From NCBI GenBank assembly GCA_033819885.1, contig JAQYUZ010000003.1:124001-188000 (forward strand): a stretch of DNA of 64,000 nucleotides, read 5' to 3'. This stretch comes from Microbotryomycetes sp. JL201 (lineage: Eukaryota > Basidiomycota > Microbotryomycetes). The notes beneath the pieces are model-generated. The model searched no databases. It was given only the letters and a program-made list of their open reading frames with translations, and was not told the origin of the DNA. Below are positions 40,301-52,738 of this stretch, piece by piece. Position numbers and translations under genes: made by a program. Each line of letters opens with the position of its first letter. Within the stretch, counting starts at the first letter, position 1.

Positions 40301-42991
40301 GTTTCTTTTCCAAGGTCCCGGAATTCTCTTGATCAGGTTGACGATGCCGAACGAGATCGATGATGCAGTTTTCCCAACGACTTTGACGATGCCAGCGCCG
40401 CTAGAGCCCAAATTGATGGCAACGTACAAGAACATGAGCAAGTATGACAAGATGACGATTGGGACATCGGTGTTGGTCGAAGCGTTCAGTTCTTGTTCGA
40501 GAGACAGGCCTGTCGAGAAGGCGACATGGAGGCGGCGATCGCGAGCTTGAGCAACGACCGAGTGGAGGTAATCCTGCAAGGTTGCCTCCCACTCTTCGGC
40601 TCTCGCGACGACGACGGGGTCGAGCGAATTTTTGACAACGTATGTGACTATGAATGCTTCTGCTTTCGACGCCCAGACCTGGTCGTCGTCTGCACCCGAC
40701 TGTTGCGGCACCCGACCAAACAACAGCTTCGGGTTGAGAGGTTGACCGCTTGGCGGCAGACATCCAGCTGGCATTGTCGCGCATTCATCGAGCTTGGCCG
40801 CCCAAGTCCGCTCATCGACGTCTTCCAAACTGTCGCCAAAGTAGCCCATGAAACTTTGTATGATGCACGCACTCGCGTCAGGGGCTGGGTCCGGATCAGT
40901 CTGAGGCGAAAAGCACACGTCCGACAGCTTGTATGCATTCTTGTACGACTCTAGCTGACGAATCGACTTTTCAACGTCGGCCCACCACTTGACCGTGTCC
41001 CAGCTGAAGACGGGTCCCAGTGAGGCAACAGCTGTCGTCGACTCGCCTGGTTCACGAGCGAGGGCGGACTGGGGCGACGCCGAGACAATGACCTGCTCTG
41101 TGCGATAGAATGGTCCAAAGGCTTGATCGAATTCGGTTTTGGCTCGTTCTGCCGGACTGCCCTTTGGCACCCAAAGCTTGACTGGATCCTTCTCGACCTC
41201 GAACCGTTTCCAGCCAATGTTGATCAGGCCGCAGACGATGAGACCAAGTGACAATGTCAGAACAGAGTTTTTGGCGCAAAACAAACCCAGCTTGTAGAAA
41301 AAGTCGCACAAGGTCGTGTTGAGGTGGTATGTTCGAGGCTGCAAGAATGGATTTGACGATGTATCCGATTGAAAGTCAAACAATCCGCGTTCGCCGCCGA
41401 TGGTCTGGGTCCCGGATCTCGAGCGAGAGTTTGCCGTGTCGGACGAGCCGGATGGCGGCCTGCGCGAGCTTTCGTCCCGGGCGTGACCGCTGTTGACGGC
41501 TGTCGCTCCAATGAGTGTCCTCGTGTTTGACCGAGCTCGTCCGTCCCTGGGCATGTTTCCGCTGGAGAGCAGCACAGGCGAGTCGTCAAAGTCGCCCTCG
41601 AGCGGGTCGTCCATCGGTAAAGGATCATACTGGTTCAGCTTGCTGTTCGGCCACCCAACAAGTCTCAGACGATGGCGCAACCTAGTCCAACCTGTCTCGG
41701 CATCAGGTCTCGATGTTCGTTTGAAAGATTCATCGACGGCGATCAGGATTGTGAAGCAGACGAGCACGACAGCGTAAATGATGACGAGCGAGAATGCAAA
41801 GCACGAGATGCTGCCGACCTTGCACTCTGGCTTTTCTCGGTGGATCGGAGGCAAAACGGCGCACACGTCTGGACAATCTGGGCAGGCGCACCTCGCATCG
41901 AGATCCGTGTCTGAGCACGCCAGTGCTTTACCGGCAAAGGGCACGGTCGAATTGGCGAAGTAGGCCGGCGCGACGAGTTGGGAATCGTCTGGATTGGGAT
42001 AGTTGATCTGGAAAGGCGAGCCAAGTGCCCGTTCTTGACCCATGTATCTTAGAAACGCTAGCCATGTCTTTGCCGAGCCTGGTTTCGTTGGGACAAGTGT
42101 CAGCGGGGCCTGCTGTCGTTTCTTCCTCGCAATGTACTGCTTTTGCTCAAGAGTGGACTCGCCTCCAAGCAAGTCCATGGCATAGCCGTTTGTGGCGCCA
42201 AATTTGACGTCCTTGCAGCTATTGAAGAAACCTTGACCGAATGACGTGGCAACGTTCATCTCGACCGTCTTGACTGCTAGCCTGTCTTTGCCGTCCGTGT
42301 GAGTCGTCTGCGTGTCTGTGACAGCGAGGAATTGAGACTGGTTGGGCTGCGAAAGGGTGTATCGCGTGTCAGCTTGACAAGCGAGTCACAACAACGGCTT
42401 CCGGCAGCTGGACTGTTTACCGAGCACGTAAAACTGCAATAGAAATGGCGAAAGTTTGATCTGCAAGCGGGGCCTGAGCGCGAGTCGTCCGGTAGAGGAT
42501 GGGGTCAGCATGCCAGTCTCGTCTGGCGAGGTGGCAGACTCGAGATGCTTGTTGACAAGTCGTTTGACTGACATGGGGCAATGAGTGGTTCTGCTTGCTG
42601 GAGCGAGGCTGCGAGCGTTTCGAGTTGGTCGAGCGTGCAGCACGTTGTCGTGTCGAAGTGGGGGCCGCAGACGTCTGCGAGGGTTGCTAGGTAGATTGCG
42701 TCATCCTTGTGCTGTTGGGATGGCTGTCAGTCTAGTCGGGAGGCGTGTAGGATGTGCTGAATGGGCCCCACACCTCGTCGGCGAATCCGTTGTCTGGACA
42801 GGGCAGATCGCCGCCGAACGCGCTCTGACAAGGGACGAGGTCAGTCGATGGGCGTGGCACGTCTGGCCCGCGACTGGACTCGCCTTGCGCCCGCAGCTGC
42901 CGCGCATTGAGCATCGCCCGGGCGCGCGCACAAACGCCGCCGCGCGCAACAGCACGCTGCTCGCGAGCACGAGCCGCGCCCACCGCGTCAT
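37392..42991 (-). CDS. NCR1: NPC1/Ncr1 intracellular sterol transporter
   Basis: Vacuolar/late-endosomal membrane protein that moves sterol out of the lumen. The ATG at 42989-42991 opens a signal peptide ([20 protein letters not shown]). The cysteine-rich N-terminal sterol-binding domain follows: [68 protein letters not shown]. Next come a luminal loop with a Cys cluster ([14 protein letters not shown]), RND-type transmembrane bundles and a sterol-sensing domain with its five-helix pattern ([40 protein letters not shown]). The last bundle includes [20 protein letters not shown] and [15 protein letters not shown]. The acidic tail ends [12 protein letters not shown]. The first intron, 42825..42883, has a GC donor. 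Many short introns interrupt the rest. Confidence 0.95.
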
Positions 42992-43150
42992 TGTTTGACA
43001 GGCGAGAGCGTGCGTACGCAGAGCACGAGGCGGATCGGGTGTCGGCTGGTCGTAGGCCGTGACGTCAAAGACGACTGGGCGAGCGAGAGGCCCGAGCGCA
43101 ATCGGGCCTGTCTCTGTTTCTGTCGCGCACCCGTGCGTCGTGCTCGGGCC
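42992..43150. promoter_or_regulatory. Compact divergent promoter, NPC1 and Far11/STRIP genes
   Basis: Only 159 bases separate the two probable start codons. The stretch is GC-rich and contains a TGACGTCA octamer at 43059-43066, the palindromic site of CREB/ATF-type bZIP factors, set centrally between the two genes. Whether either gene responds to such a factor is inference. Confidence 0.5.
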
Positions 43151-46100
43151 ATGACGCCCGCGTCGTCACAGCCTCCGCCGCTGTTGTCGTCCGTGACGGC
43201 GACGGTCGACTCGACGCGGGCGACGGCCGCGGCCACGACGAGCATGAGCAGCACGCCGGCGGTCACGACAGCCACCCACGGCGACGACACTGACGCACGC
43301 ACAGACATCGTACCACAACCAGCAGCAGCGATGGACGCAGCGCCGCACGGAGCACTGGCAGGACACGTTGCGCCGCGCAGAGACGCGCTCGTCGACGGGC
43401 TCGGCTCACACGCTCAGCCACGCTCACTCAGTCCGGAGCAGATAGAAACAACCTCGGAGCATTACTCGGACGCGGCATCAGCTACGACGGCACCCCCGCA
43501 GCAGCAACAGCTACAACAACAGCAGCAACGCAACAAGGTCAGTCTTGTCGGCACGCCATGTCACACACGACCTGTCAACTCGCTCACATGCCACCACACA
43601 GTCAATCTACACCTTCCCATCGCCGCCTCCAGACACAAACACGATGCTCGCCGAACTCGAAGAATTCTACAGCTACGTCGAAGTGCCACAGGTCATCGAC
43701 CACAAGGACAGCTTTGTTGACAGCTGGACTTGCGCAAAAGGTACATACACACACTACCATGGCCATTCAACTGTACCGTCCAGCCTGTCTGACTCGTTGC
43801 TACCAGAATTTGCAAACTCGCCGCGCGACGTTCAACTCGAACACGTTCACAAGCTCCTCGAAGGCTTGAGTGCGCAGGACGCCGAGATACGGTTCACAAA
43901 TGCCAGACACTTGCTGTACATTGCTCAAGGTAAGGCGCACGCCAATCTCCAACCACCGGCGCCAGGCTCTGACAAACGCCACTCCTCAGGCGCATTCGAA
44001 ACGTCTACCTCGCCCGAGCACCATCTCCACATGATCTTGTGCAACGCAGCTCTTCTCAGGCACGCTGGAGCTCTGGAAACAATATGGGACGCTGTCAAAG
44101 CGACAGGACTGCGCTGGGACGCGCTCAGCGCCATCCCAGATCCAGACTCTGCTCACAGTCCGTCTGCCGCTCAAACAGCGTACGAGAGACAAGAGTGCTT
44201 GGACGAAATAAACGGCGAGCTAGCCCTCTATTTGGCCATATTATACATTATGGTAGAAGCGCACAGGGGAGAAGAGCAATGGGGAGATCAACTCAGTCAG
44301 TATCTCTTGCGCGAACGAGTAAGCCGGGCAGGAATTGACTTGTTTGACTTTGTATCAAAGTGAAACTGGACCCTCCAATGCCGATTCATTTGCTCAACTT
44401 GGTCGCAGGACTGCGCGAGCGCAACGCGAAAGGTTACCCAGTTAAAAAGGTCAGCTCACGCTCGTTCAGACGGCGAGACAGGCTCGCTCATAGCTTTCCT
44501 GCTGTAGCTACTACTGCTTTTATGGAAGAGTATTCTTTCGTGCATGGGCGGCGCGAAGGATGTCGCACGAGTCAAAAAGCTCGTGCGCGAGATTGAAGGC
44601 CTGCCCGTTGATGAAAAGGACAAGAATGCGCGTCGGAACAGTCAGTCTTGGGCGGCTCTCTTGCTCGCGAGCAGGCGGACTCTGACGAGCACTTCTCACA
44701 AAGAACCCGAAACCAAGGTCGCGCCAACTGATTTGCAGGCGTTCCGGAACGAGATTACATCGAAATATCCGTCATACCAAGCGCCACAGATCCCGTTGAT
44801 TCCCGATCTCGAACGAATATCCGCAGCTGCAGCTCCCCTTCCCGTCAGACCAACGTTTTCGTCCAGGGTCAATCCGAACCATGAATCGGGCGCGTACTCG
44901 GTCTCTGGTTCTTCTGGCGGACCAAATAGCACGACACAAGCGCCTTTCGGAGCAGGCGGACCAGGCACGCCAGCGCCTTCGCCGCCACCTTCTCCCGCTC
45001 CGAAACCAAAGAAACAGCAGTACCAAACCGATCAGACGAAACCGTTCGTGTTGCCTTTTGCGCCTTCAAACGCCGGTCCACGGCACGGAGCACCGAGAGC
45101 CGTACCAGCGAGCATTGCAGAAGCAGGAGACTTGTACAGTCGAAACATGAGGATCTCCACTGAACTTTGGCAGACATGGAAGCTGAGGGAGGAGTACATG
45201 GCCGACGAGAGTGGCATCCTGAAGGCTGCTCAACTGGACGACTTGGAGTCGGGCAAACGAACGAGTTTGGCACCCACGAGAAACAAGAAGACATCGCTCA
45301 GATCGGCCGGCCAAACAACCTCGAGCGCAGGTCAAGTTTACACTACACACGCAAGTACAGTATCGAGCGGTGAGGATGCGGCGAAGCTGAGCAGACGGAT
45401 GGAAGAGTTGGTGATCGACTCTGGAAGCGAAAGCGAATTTGATACGGACGGCGAAGAAGAAGATTTGATGGATCCCCTGTCAATGCTGAGACATATGCAG
45501 AAACAGATTCGAATTCAAGAAGACAACGAGACGGACGACAAGAAGAAAAAGGCGCTTTCCCAGAGGCGTCTGGATGTGCAAAAGCTCGAAAGGATAGAAC
45601 AGCTTTATGTCAGCCACAACGCTCAGAACTGTTGTTTGAGTGTTACTCGCAGCTCACTCGTTCGTCTTTGCATCAGCGCGCTGTCCTGCCCAATCTGCAG
45701 AGCGCCGTGATCGTTCTGCTCAAGCTGTTGCTGGCTACTGTGACGGCTAATAGTAACGCTCACAATGGCGGAGGCCCGCCAGACTCGGGCAACGGTGAGT
45801 ATGCGTGCGTCGCCGTAAAGACTGAGCTGACAGCCGCGATGTTTCCGACATCCCAGATGAGCCCGTTGAATTGACTTTGGAAGATGTCGATATCAACAGA
45901 CATCGCGAGATCACATCCAAGGCCGTCTCTGCCATATTGATCCTGACTCTGAAATGGTTCAAGACATCGCGTACGTTGCTTGCGTTACTCAAGCTTTCGT
46001 GTCTATCAGATTGACTTGACGGTGATGGTTTGCAGACGTCATGAAGTTTCATTACTTGTCGCAGTTGCTCGTCGACTCTAACTGTCTGCTGCTGATCCTC

Positions 46101-47968
46101 AAAATGTTTGGTCTGCAAGAGGTATCGACTTCTGTCAAGACGAAACACGACCGAGCAGAAATGAAGTCAGTACCTTGTTTGACTGATCGACAACACCCGG
46201 CGACGACAAAGCTGAATATGTTTTTCGGATTAAAAGCTTTTTCAAATTCTGCCACGATCACGTCAACCCGTCTTCGTTGAGCGAGCCTCGACCAGAAGAC
46301 GCAATGCTCGAATCTCGTCCCCACTCGTCATCACCACCTGGAGCAGAGGCAGGGCTCGGTATCGAGGGAACCCCACTGTCGCCTGCAGGTCAATCCGACC
46401 CTGGAACGAGCATCATTCCGGGTGTTGGCAGCGGCGCCGATGACGATCATGTCGAGCTCGTCACCGACTTTTCCTGGCGAAACTTTTTCTCTGTCATCAA
46501 TTTTGTTCACATTCTACAAAAGTTGACGAAACGAAAAACCCACCGCGTTCTGCTGCTCGTTCAGTACAAGAGCTCGGTCCGTCTCGTTTTCTTTCGTTGT
46601 ATCGCGTAGCACAGTGATGCTGACTTGTCACGTCCGTGCGCAGGCTATTTTGAAGCGGATACTCAAAGTTTCACACCCGACGTTGCAGTTGTACGTGCTC
46701 AAGGTCATCAAGTCGCAAGTACCGTATTGCGGCCGCAAGTGGCGTCAATCAAACATGAAAGTCATCACGGCTATCTATTTGCACTGCCGACCCGACTTGC
46801 GTGATGAATGGTTGACGGGAATCGACGTTGACAATGACGTTGAAGAATCATTGCCTCACGAACAAGCATTGAGACAACTCGTCAGATTCTTCAATACGAA
46901 ACATTATGGTGCCTTTGCGCCAATGCTGCATCGTAGAGCGTCTTCCAGTTCCTCACTCGGTAATCAGCATCATCAGCAACAACAACATCAGGGGTCTGCA
47001 GGACCGCACTACCAACCCGATTTTGGCGGGCCAATGACTGGTGGCGTGGGCATGTCCGGATTTGGCTTGCACGGCGGCGCAGCTGGACTCGGGAACAGTG
47101 CCACAAGTTTCGGTGGGGACGGTCCAGGCAGACGGCCGTCTTCTTCTGGTTCGTCATCGAGCGGAAGCGAAGACGCGTTCCCGCCGACGAGATCTGTCAA
47201 TTCGTTCGACATTGAATCTCTTGTTCGCAAAAGCGGTCGACATCGATCACAAGCAGGTGCCACTTCGACGACAGATGTAACGACACCTGACCCTGAAAAT
47301 GACTTGCTTGGCGAGTATTACGACATTGATGACTTGCTGTTGTACCCCCGTGGGTCGTTTGCCGCCTCTGGGAGCTCCGCGGTCGAAGAAGGTTCCACAG
47401 ATTGGTTCGAGCACGCTCAAGAAGATTGGGACAGGCTTGGCGAGATTGTCGGAGAATATTCGGACATTAGTGACAGTGAGAGCGTTGGCAGTCTGAGCGA
47501 GTTGCTCGGCAGAGGCTACGGCAGAGTTGAGTTTGGTGACGACGATGGCAGCGTTGGAGATGGTACAAGCTCGGAAGGAAACGTCTCAGACTTTGACATG
47601 GACGATCTGGAAGCTGAACAAAGGGCCAGACACGAGTGGCAACACATCAGGTCAGTCTTCTGCCTCCGCGACAATCTCTCAAAGAGCCTCTGCGTTGACT
47701 CTCGTTGACTTTCCGTGAACTCAGTCCCAAAACGATTTCTGCTTTGGAAGAAGAAAAAGCAGCAGCCGCACCAAACTCGCCCTCGCCCCGACTCAACAGA
47801 CGCCGTTCGAGCACGGGTCCGCCAGTGTCTCCGGCTTTGAGACCCGTCTTGATTGATCGAGACGATGACCAGCTCGACTTGCAAGAACAAATCAGGGAAG
47901 GTCCGACGCCTTCCGAGCCTCACTCTGGGCCGGCTGTAGACGAAGTCGAACTCGTTTTTGGCGAGTGA
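43151..47968 (+). CDS. FAR11: Far11/STRIP1-type scaffold of the STRIPAK phosphatase complex
   Basis: Scaffold of the striatin-interacting phosphatase and kinase complex, which controls mating, septation and TOR signalling in fungi. The ATG at 43151 opens a Thr/Ala/Pro-rich leader with a Gln tract. The N1221 domain follows: EEFYSYVEVPQVIDHKD, LEGLSAQDAEIRFTNARHLL, SPEHHLHMIL, then DPPMPIHLLNLVAGLRERNA with KGYPVKK. The C-terminal DUF3402-like part has EPVELTLEDVDINRHREIT, MKFHYLSQLLVDSNCLLLIL, FSWRNFFSVINFVHILQKLT and SNMKVITAIYLHCRPDLRDE. The tail is Gly/Ser- and acid-rich and ends VDEVELVFGE. Multiple introns; some, such as the one before 43603, are short. It lies head-to-head with NPC1. Confidence 0.9.
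43498..43535 (+). repeat. Short imperfect CAG/CAA tract coding for Gln
   Basis: Twelve codons, ten of them CAG or CAA, interrupted by one CTA, within the disordered N-terminus of the Far11/STRIP gene just before an intron donor at about 43538. Mixed CAG/CAA suggests a stable rather than expanding tract. Confidence 0.7.
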
Positions 47969-48109
47969 TTGGCACAACCTTGCAATAGAGCACGTGTTCT
48001 TTTTGTGAGAGAAAGAGAGCGGAATTGTTGGTTGTGTGAGATGTTTCCTGCAACCATCTTGTGATGTGAGGGACAAGTATCTTTCGCAACATTGCAGAAC
48101 GATCGCGAT

Positions 48110-48580
48110 TCAGCCTACTCTCGCCACCACTTCGCCTCCCAACCCTCTCCTCACTGCGTCTCTGCCTTCGACCCAGCCATGCCTACTCTTGATCAGAGCA
48201 ACTTCACCCAAGCTCAAACCTGGCACAAACTTTACCCTAGCACCTTTAACGAACCTGGCCACCTCGTTCGGATCCATAAACACTCTTCTCGACGGCGTAG
48301 AAACCAACCTCATCTTGTTCAACACTGGTCTATCATTTCGAAATTTGAGTTGAGCCCACACTTTTTTATCGTTCAAGCTTGATTCGGTGTACGTTTCCGG
48401 TCTAGGTTCTGTCGTCGGACTACTCGTCGCGAGAGAGCCATAACTGACTGACGAAATGAAACCATGAGACAACAGAAGTGACAAAAGTGACAAGTGTTGT
48501 TGTGTAGGTTGCAGTGGCACGAAACGGTGTCGGGCAAGCGAAGCGTTTGTCAGGCGCGCGCACAGCTCGTGAGGCAGCAT
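48110..48580 (-). CDS. MRPS8: Mitochondrial small-subunit ribosomal protein uS8m
   Basis: Component of the mitoribosome small subunit. One uninterrupted exon of 156 codons from the ATG at 48578-48580 (MLPHELCARLTNASLARHRF). Matches to fungal mitochondrial S8 are VWAQLKFRNDRPVLNKMRLV, STPSRRVFMDP, FVPGLSLGEVALIKSRHGWV and the end RRGLGGEVVARVG. The N-terminal helix (ARLTNASLARH) is the start of the S8 fold rather than a cleaved leader, as in other fungal members. This is one of the few intronless genes in the window. Confidence 0.93.
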   Translation of the reverse strand: MLPHELCARLTNASLARHRFVPLQPTQQHLSLLSLLLSHGFISSVSYGSLATSSPTTEPRPETYTESSLNDKKVWAQLKFRNDRPVLNKMRLVSTPSRRVFMDPNEVARFVKGARVKFVPGLSLGEVALIKSRHGWVEGRDAVRRGLGGEVVARVG

Positions 48581-48975
48581 AACTCCGGTCAAGTCGAGAT
48601 TCCCGCTTGTCGAGGTTGCGTGTAGATTGAGCGGAGAGAGCTTTGCGCGGCTTGGAAGCGTTATGGCCTACAGGCAAAGTGCTCAAACAGGAGCCGCGCT
48701 TGAAAACAGATAGAAGCGTCGCTGTAGCCGAGCAGCGACGTAGAACGTTTTCGTGGGCAGCCGCTCCGTCCAATGTAACCCGTAATGCGCTGTGATGGGC
48801 CGACCTTGGTGGATTTGTAGCGACAGTGGGCGAAAGACAAGCGATCAGCCGAGACGGATTACGCAGCAGCAACCAGCGCGACTATGCCATCCTCTTTGCA
48901 TTCCTTAATAGTGTTACAACAAGCACTGACAATATATGACAAAGGAAGATGGACCGCCTAGCCAGTCGGTCCAAG
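48581..48975. other. Intergenic region between uS8m and METTL5 genes
   Basis: About 395 bases on the 5' side of the uS8m gene and the 3' side of the METTL5 gene. Open frames on both strands exist, but none shows a recognisable domain, and composition does not favour one strand. Confidence 0.45.
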
Positions 48976-50236
48976 TTAGACCCGCTCAAAACGCCACATG
49001 TCGACCTCAATATCAACAGACTGCTTCTTGTGGAAAGACATTGTTTTCGGCAAGTCGTACTGCCGAGATGCAAGATGTCGTCAGCACGAGAGCAGAGTCG
49101 TGGCGCAGTACCGAAACTGACCCGCATCTCTGCTATGACTTGACCTGAAAACCCGAACGACTTTGCCTTTTTCAGAATGAAATCTCGCGTACTTTTCTTG
49201 TTCAGAGAGTAGACTGCCGTTGTAGCGACCTACGAAGAATATGAATCGGTTAGGACGACATCTGACCAATTCCTCGCTAGCTTTCCGCCAGCTCAAAAGC
49301 GGTCGGATCAGAAAGCTCTGATGAGCAAGACGCTTACTTGGCATGCCATTTCTAGAAAGACCATGTCGATGCCTTTGTTCCAAGTCCCGAACGGCGGATT
49401 CATCACAACAGTGTCGACTTGGCCCTGGGCGAGCTCATGAATCATATCGGGCGTCACTCGTGGCACTCCCGTCATGTCAACCTCTTGATCAGACGACTCT
49501 GCTCGAGACTTGTTCGCTGAAATTGAAGCGGCAGGTTCGACGTTGCCGATGAGAGCGTTGGATAATGTCACCTCGTCTTGCATCTCGAGCGAATCGACAT
49601 TCTGTTTTGCAATCTCGAGAGCGTCCTTGTCTGCGTCAATGCCAAGAACAGAGCTGTGAAAGCAAGTGTAAGCTTGCTTTATCTGTGCTGTGGCGACAGT
49701 CGCAGCGTCGAGCGTCGACATACCTTGCTCCCATCATGACGCAAGCAGCACTCAGTACTGCACACCTGCAATAGTTCAAAGCCCGTTGCAAAGTTCTGTC
49801 ATGTCAGTAAACTCGATCTGCGACTCGGGTCCTTTCTTTTGGTTGAGCGCTAGAGACTGACCCGCAGCCAAGGTCAACGACACGCTTGTCTTGGATGTCA
49901 TCAAATTGTGTGGCGGCCGTAAAGATCATGCGTGAAGCCAAGTGCGCCGATGTAACGTATTGCTCGAGTTGACGCTTCGGCTGAGCTACGATGCGCCAGA
50001 CGCCGTCCAACAGGAAGCATATGACCGTGTACAGTGTCAATCGAGCCCAATGTCTAGATTTGGTGGGAGGGAGTGCTCACCGAAACCCTGCAGCGGTTGC
50101 AGTTCTGTGTTGGACGAGATCGGACAAGGAGCATGACACCACCGTGAGGGGCAGCGTCAGACACCAGAAGGAATCAGAAGGAGCTGATAGCACCGCACAA
50201 GCACCACTGACCTGCCTCGAGCTGGGACAGTCTCAT
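48976..50236 (-). CDS. METTL5: METTL5-type 18S rRNA adenine N6-methyltransferase
   Basis: In animals METTL5, with Trm112, puts m6A on one 18S rRNA adenosine; the same role is inferred here. The ATG at 50234-50236 opens MRLSQLEA. A 24-base exon (ELQPLQGF) and the next exon give AQPKRQLEQYVTSAHLASRM. The SAM-binding motif is VVDLGCGCAVLSAACVMMGA, followed by SVLGIDADKDALEIAKQN; the catalytic motif is VDTVVMNPPFGTWNKG. The end, YSLNKKSTRDFILKKA and SFHKKQSVDIEVDMWRF, is diagnostic. Between ALIGNVEP and VDTVV there is an extra segment of about 40 residues rich in Ser/Glu/Asp. The tail exon begins after an intron ending in catctcggcag. Confidence 0.93.
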
Positions 50237-50418
50237 GTCGTGTGGACGAGCAAGAAACGAGCGCTCACAAAGTCTAAGATCGAATAAAGTCTATCACACG
50301 ACATGAGGAGATCGAGCTCCGGTTGACCTATCATGCTATTGATGCACGCACTCGCGCCGCTACATAGCAACATTGGGCATTGTGCCCCTTCCAATAACCT
50401 ATCGTTCGTCACGTGACT

Positions 50419-51545
50419 CTATTTCGTGCTTGCCCGCGCTCCTGCACCGTTCCCTTTTTGCTCGTCGGGCGGTGAGAGCATCATGAGAAGCAGGACTGGT
50501 ACAATATACATCCAGTATTTTTGGATAAAGCTGAAGCAAACGATGCGAGATTGGGCTCAGTCCATGTATCATCTAGTGGAGACGTAAGAAGAAATCAACT
50601 GACCTCTTCTCAGCAGGAGGCGGCAAGACCTTGCCTTCAGCATCGACACGGACACTCTGAGCTTGGTCAGCAGCTAGCGGAGGACCTCTGAGCTCCGCCG
50701 CCAGGCGCGTAGAGTGAATGTTGTCAGGCTTGCGTTCCTAGTGTTGCGCGCAGCATGTGAGCCCTCACTCACAGTTCTAGCTCTGTAGGGCGTTTGACGC
50801 GTACTGCAAGCGCTCGTCCTTCTTGGATAACAAGACCGGACGGTAATTCCTTGGCCGAATCGCATACCCGCGAAGCCTGTTCGTTGCGTATAGTATATGC
50901 GATACCTTCAAGCTTCAAGCCTGATTCTGAATTTGTCGACAGCTCGTCGATCCACAAGTCGAGGCCTTCGTCGACAATATCTGAGGTTCCGACGACCGCC
51001 AGCTGACACTGCGATCAGGTGCAGTTAGCCATCAGGGATTCGAGGGTTCAATGGTACCATGTCGGACGAACCGCTGATTTCTGAACAAAGTGAAGCCTCT
51101 TCATATCCAACTCTGCGCCACCGTCGCTGTCGCCCGTTGGGTCTACGCCAATCTGTACAACCAAGGATTCCCTCGGACTCGTCTTTCCGTATTGTTTATC
51201 TGATACAAATGACTGTGGTCGTTGGTAGTTTGCCAATGGTTCAAATGAGGCAAAGTCGGGCCCATCTAGGACGACGTGACCCCGAAGGTGCCAATCTTGC
51301 ACCAATTGCGACGCGTCACCGGCAGTGGGTGCGGACACGGACCATCTCTCGTACACAGGCCACCTTGCGACGCCGTCGTGAGCGTCTGTCGACGTCGAGG
51401 CGGTCGACTGTTGCTGCTGTACCGTGGGCGACAGCGATCGCAACCGCGTCAGCATGTCTGTTCCTGCCTCTTTAAATAACAAACTTGCACTTGCAGCTTG
51501 GCTGAGAGCGCTCAGGCACAACACGCCGGCGACAATCGCTCTCAT
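50419..51545 (-). CDS. EMC10: ER membrane protein complex subunit 10 (EMC10-like)
   Basis: Luminal/membrane subunit of the EMC, which inserts transmembrane segments into the ER. The ATG at 51543-51545 opens a signal peptide (MRAIVAGVLCLSALSQAASA). The luminal beta-rich domain contains HLRGHVVLDGPDFASFEPLA, VVQIGVDPTGDSDGG, CQLAVVGTSDIVDEGLDLWI and LKLEGIAYTIRNEQ. The C-terminal linker and single TM segment read LPPPAEKSFIQKYWMYIVPV and LLLMMLS, with the PEKSFxxKYWMY context seen in EMC10 proteins. I placed three introns; the penultimate (about 85 bases, CTGAC branch) joins TELEL to GPPLAADQ. The tail is short and basic. Confidence 0.85.
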
Positions 51546-51628
51546 CACACTCCCGGAAAGGTGTGGGGGAAAGCCAAATTGAGATTAAAAGGCTATGCAG
51601 GTTGCAACCGACAAAACGATACAGCAGT

Positions 51629-52738
51629 CTACGCCTTTATGCCTAGCCGTTGTCTCTCGCCTTCGATCTGCACAATGAAGCAAGCGTTTAGGTTATCGAC
51701 TCAATTGACGCTGATCGACAATGCGTCGATGCAGAGACAGCTTACTACTTTTCTGACTCGTTCGACGTACTGCGCCGCATCTTTACCACCTTTTACGTCT
51801 TGCGCCCGGTAAGGTTCTTCCACCATGACAGAGTCCATGACGACAAAACTCTTGCCGTGCCATCTGACAGGCAAAGTCTTGCTCAGAGCGTCAAACAATT
51901 GCTGCGCCTGTCTTGAAACACCTTCAGGACCTATTTTGGACCGTCTGATGACGTCTTGCTGGACGGCCTTGTCAGCTCTCGCGTTCAACTCTGCGACAGT
52001 TGGCATAGGCAGCTTTGTCACATCAACGTCCGGCACGGTAGACCGATTTCGAGTCGTCGACAACACTTTGATTGTTTTGACGTGGCGGGTGTTGATGATT
52101 CGAAAGTTGCTTGCATCAGGTCGCACGCTCGTGGTTTTGGTCGATGTGGCGGGAGAGCACAGCACAATCAGAGACGAACGAGCGTCGAACGTGTACAGAG
52201 TGCCGTCGAATTGCCGGCCTTTGGCGTCTGGTCCACTAGCGAGGGTGACTTGCAGTGGCAGAGACAAGCTCGTGCTCAAATCGACGCCGCCGACGACAAA
52301 CTTGTTGCTTGCTGGTGGTGTGGCGGTGGCAGGTCCTGGTGGGGGCGTTGCCGTCGGAGTAGACTTCTTGCTGTGCGGCTGTGACGACGTTGGAGTTGCT
52401 GCTGAGGACGATGTCGCCGCCTTTGCCTTTGAGGCCCCAGCAGCTGCAACAGAAGCCCATCCGCCCGTGACGACGGGTGACTTTGGCGCAGGAGTAGCTG
52501 GAGCAGCAGCAGCAGTAGTACGCGGGTTGAGCGAGTTTGCAGTGGCTGGTTGCACGTTGTTGCCGGCAGCGGATGCAGCGGCAGCGGCTGCCGCCCTTTT
52601 GGCTGCATAAAGAGCGCTGCCGGATGCCGCGCCAGACCCGCTTTGCTGCTGTTGCTTCTTATTACCGCCGTGCTGCTGCTGATGCTGCTGCGAAGACGGA
52701 CCGTGGGTCGTGTTCTGGCCGGCCTTGTTGTGGCTCAT
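51629..52738 (-). CDS. LSM12: LSM12-like protein (Lsm-like plus anticodon-binding domain)
   Basis: LSM12 proteins bind RNA-granule partners such as ataxin-2/Pbp1 and act in mRNA regulation. The ATG at 52736-52738 opens a Gln/His-rich leader followed by a long Ala/Thr/Pro-rich region. The Lsm-like part is FDGTLYTFDARSSLIVL and FRIINTRHVKTIKVLS. The AD domain is VSRQAQQLFDALSKTLPVRW, GKSFVVMDSVMVEEPYRAQD and AAQYVERVRKVIEGERQRL. One intron near the end adds the short last exon, IEGERQRLGIKA, with the stop at 51629-51631. The extended low-complexity N-terminus is longer than in animal LSM12. Confidence 0.9.
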
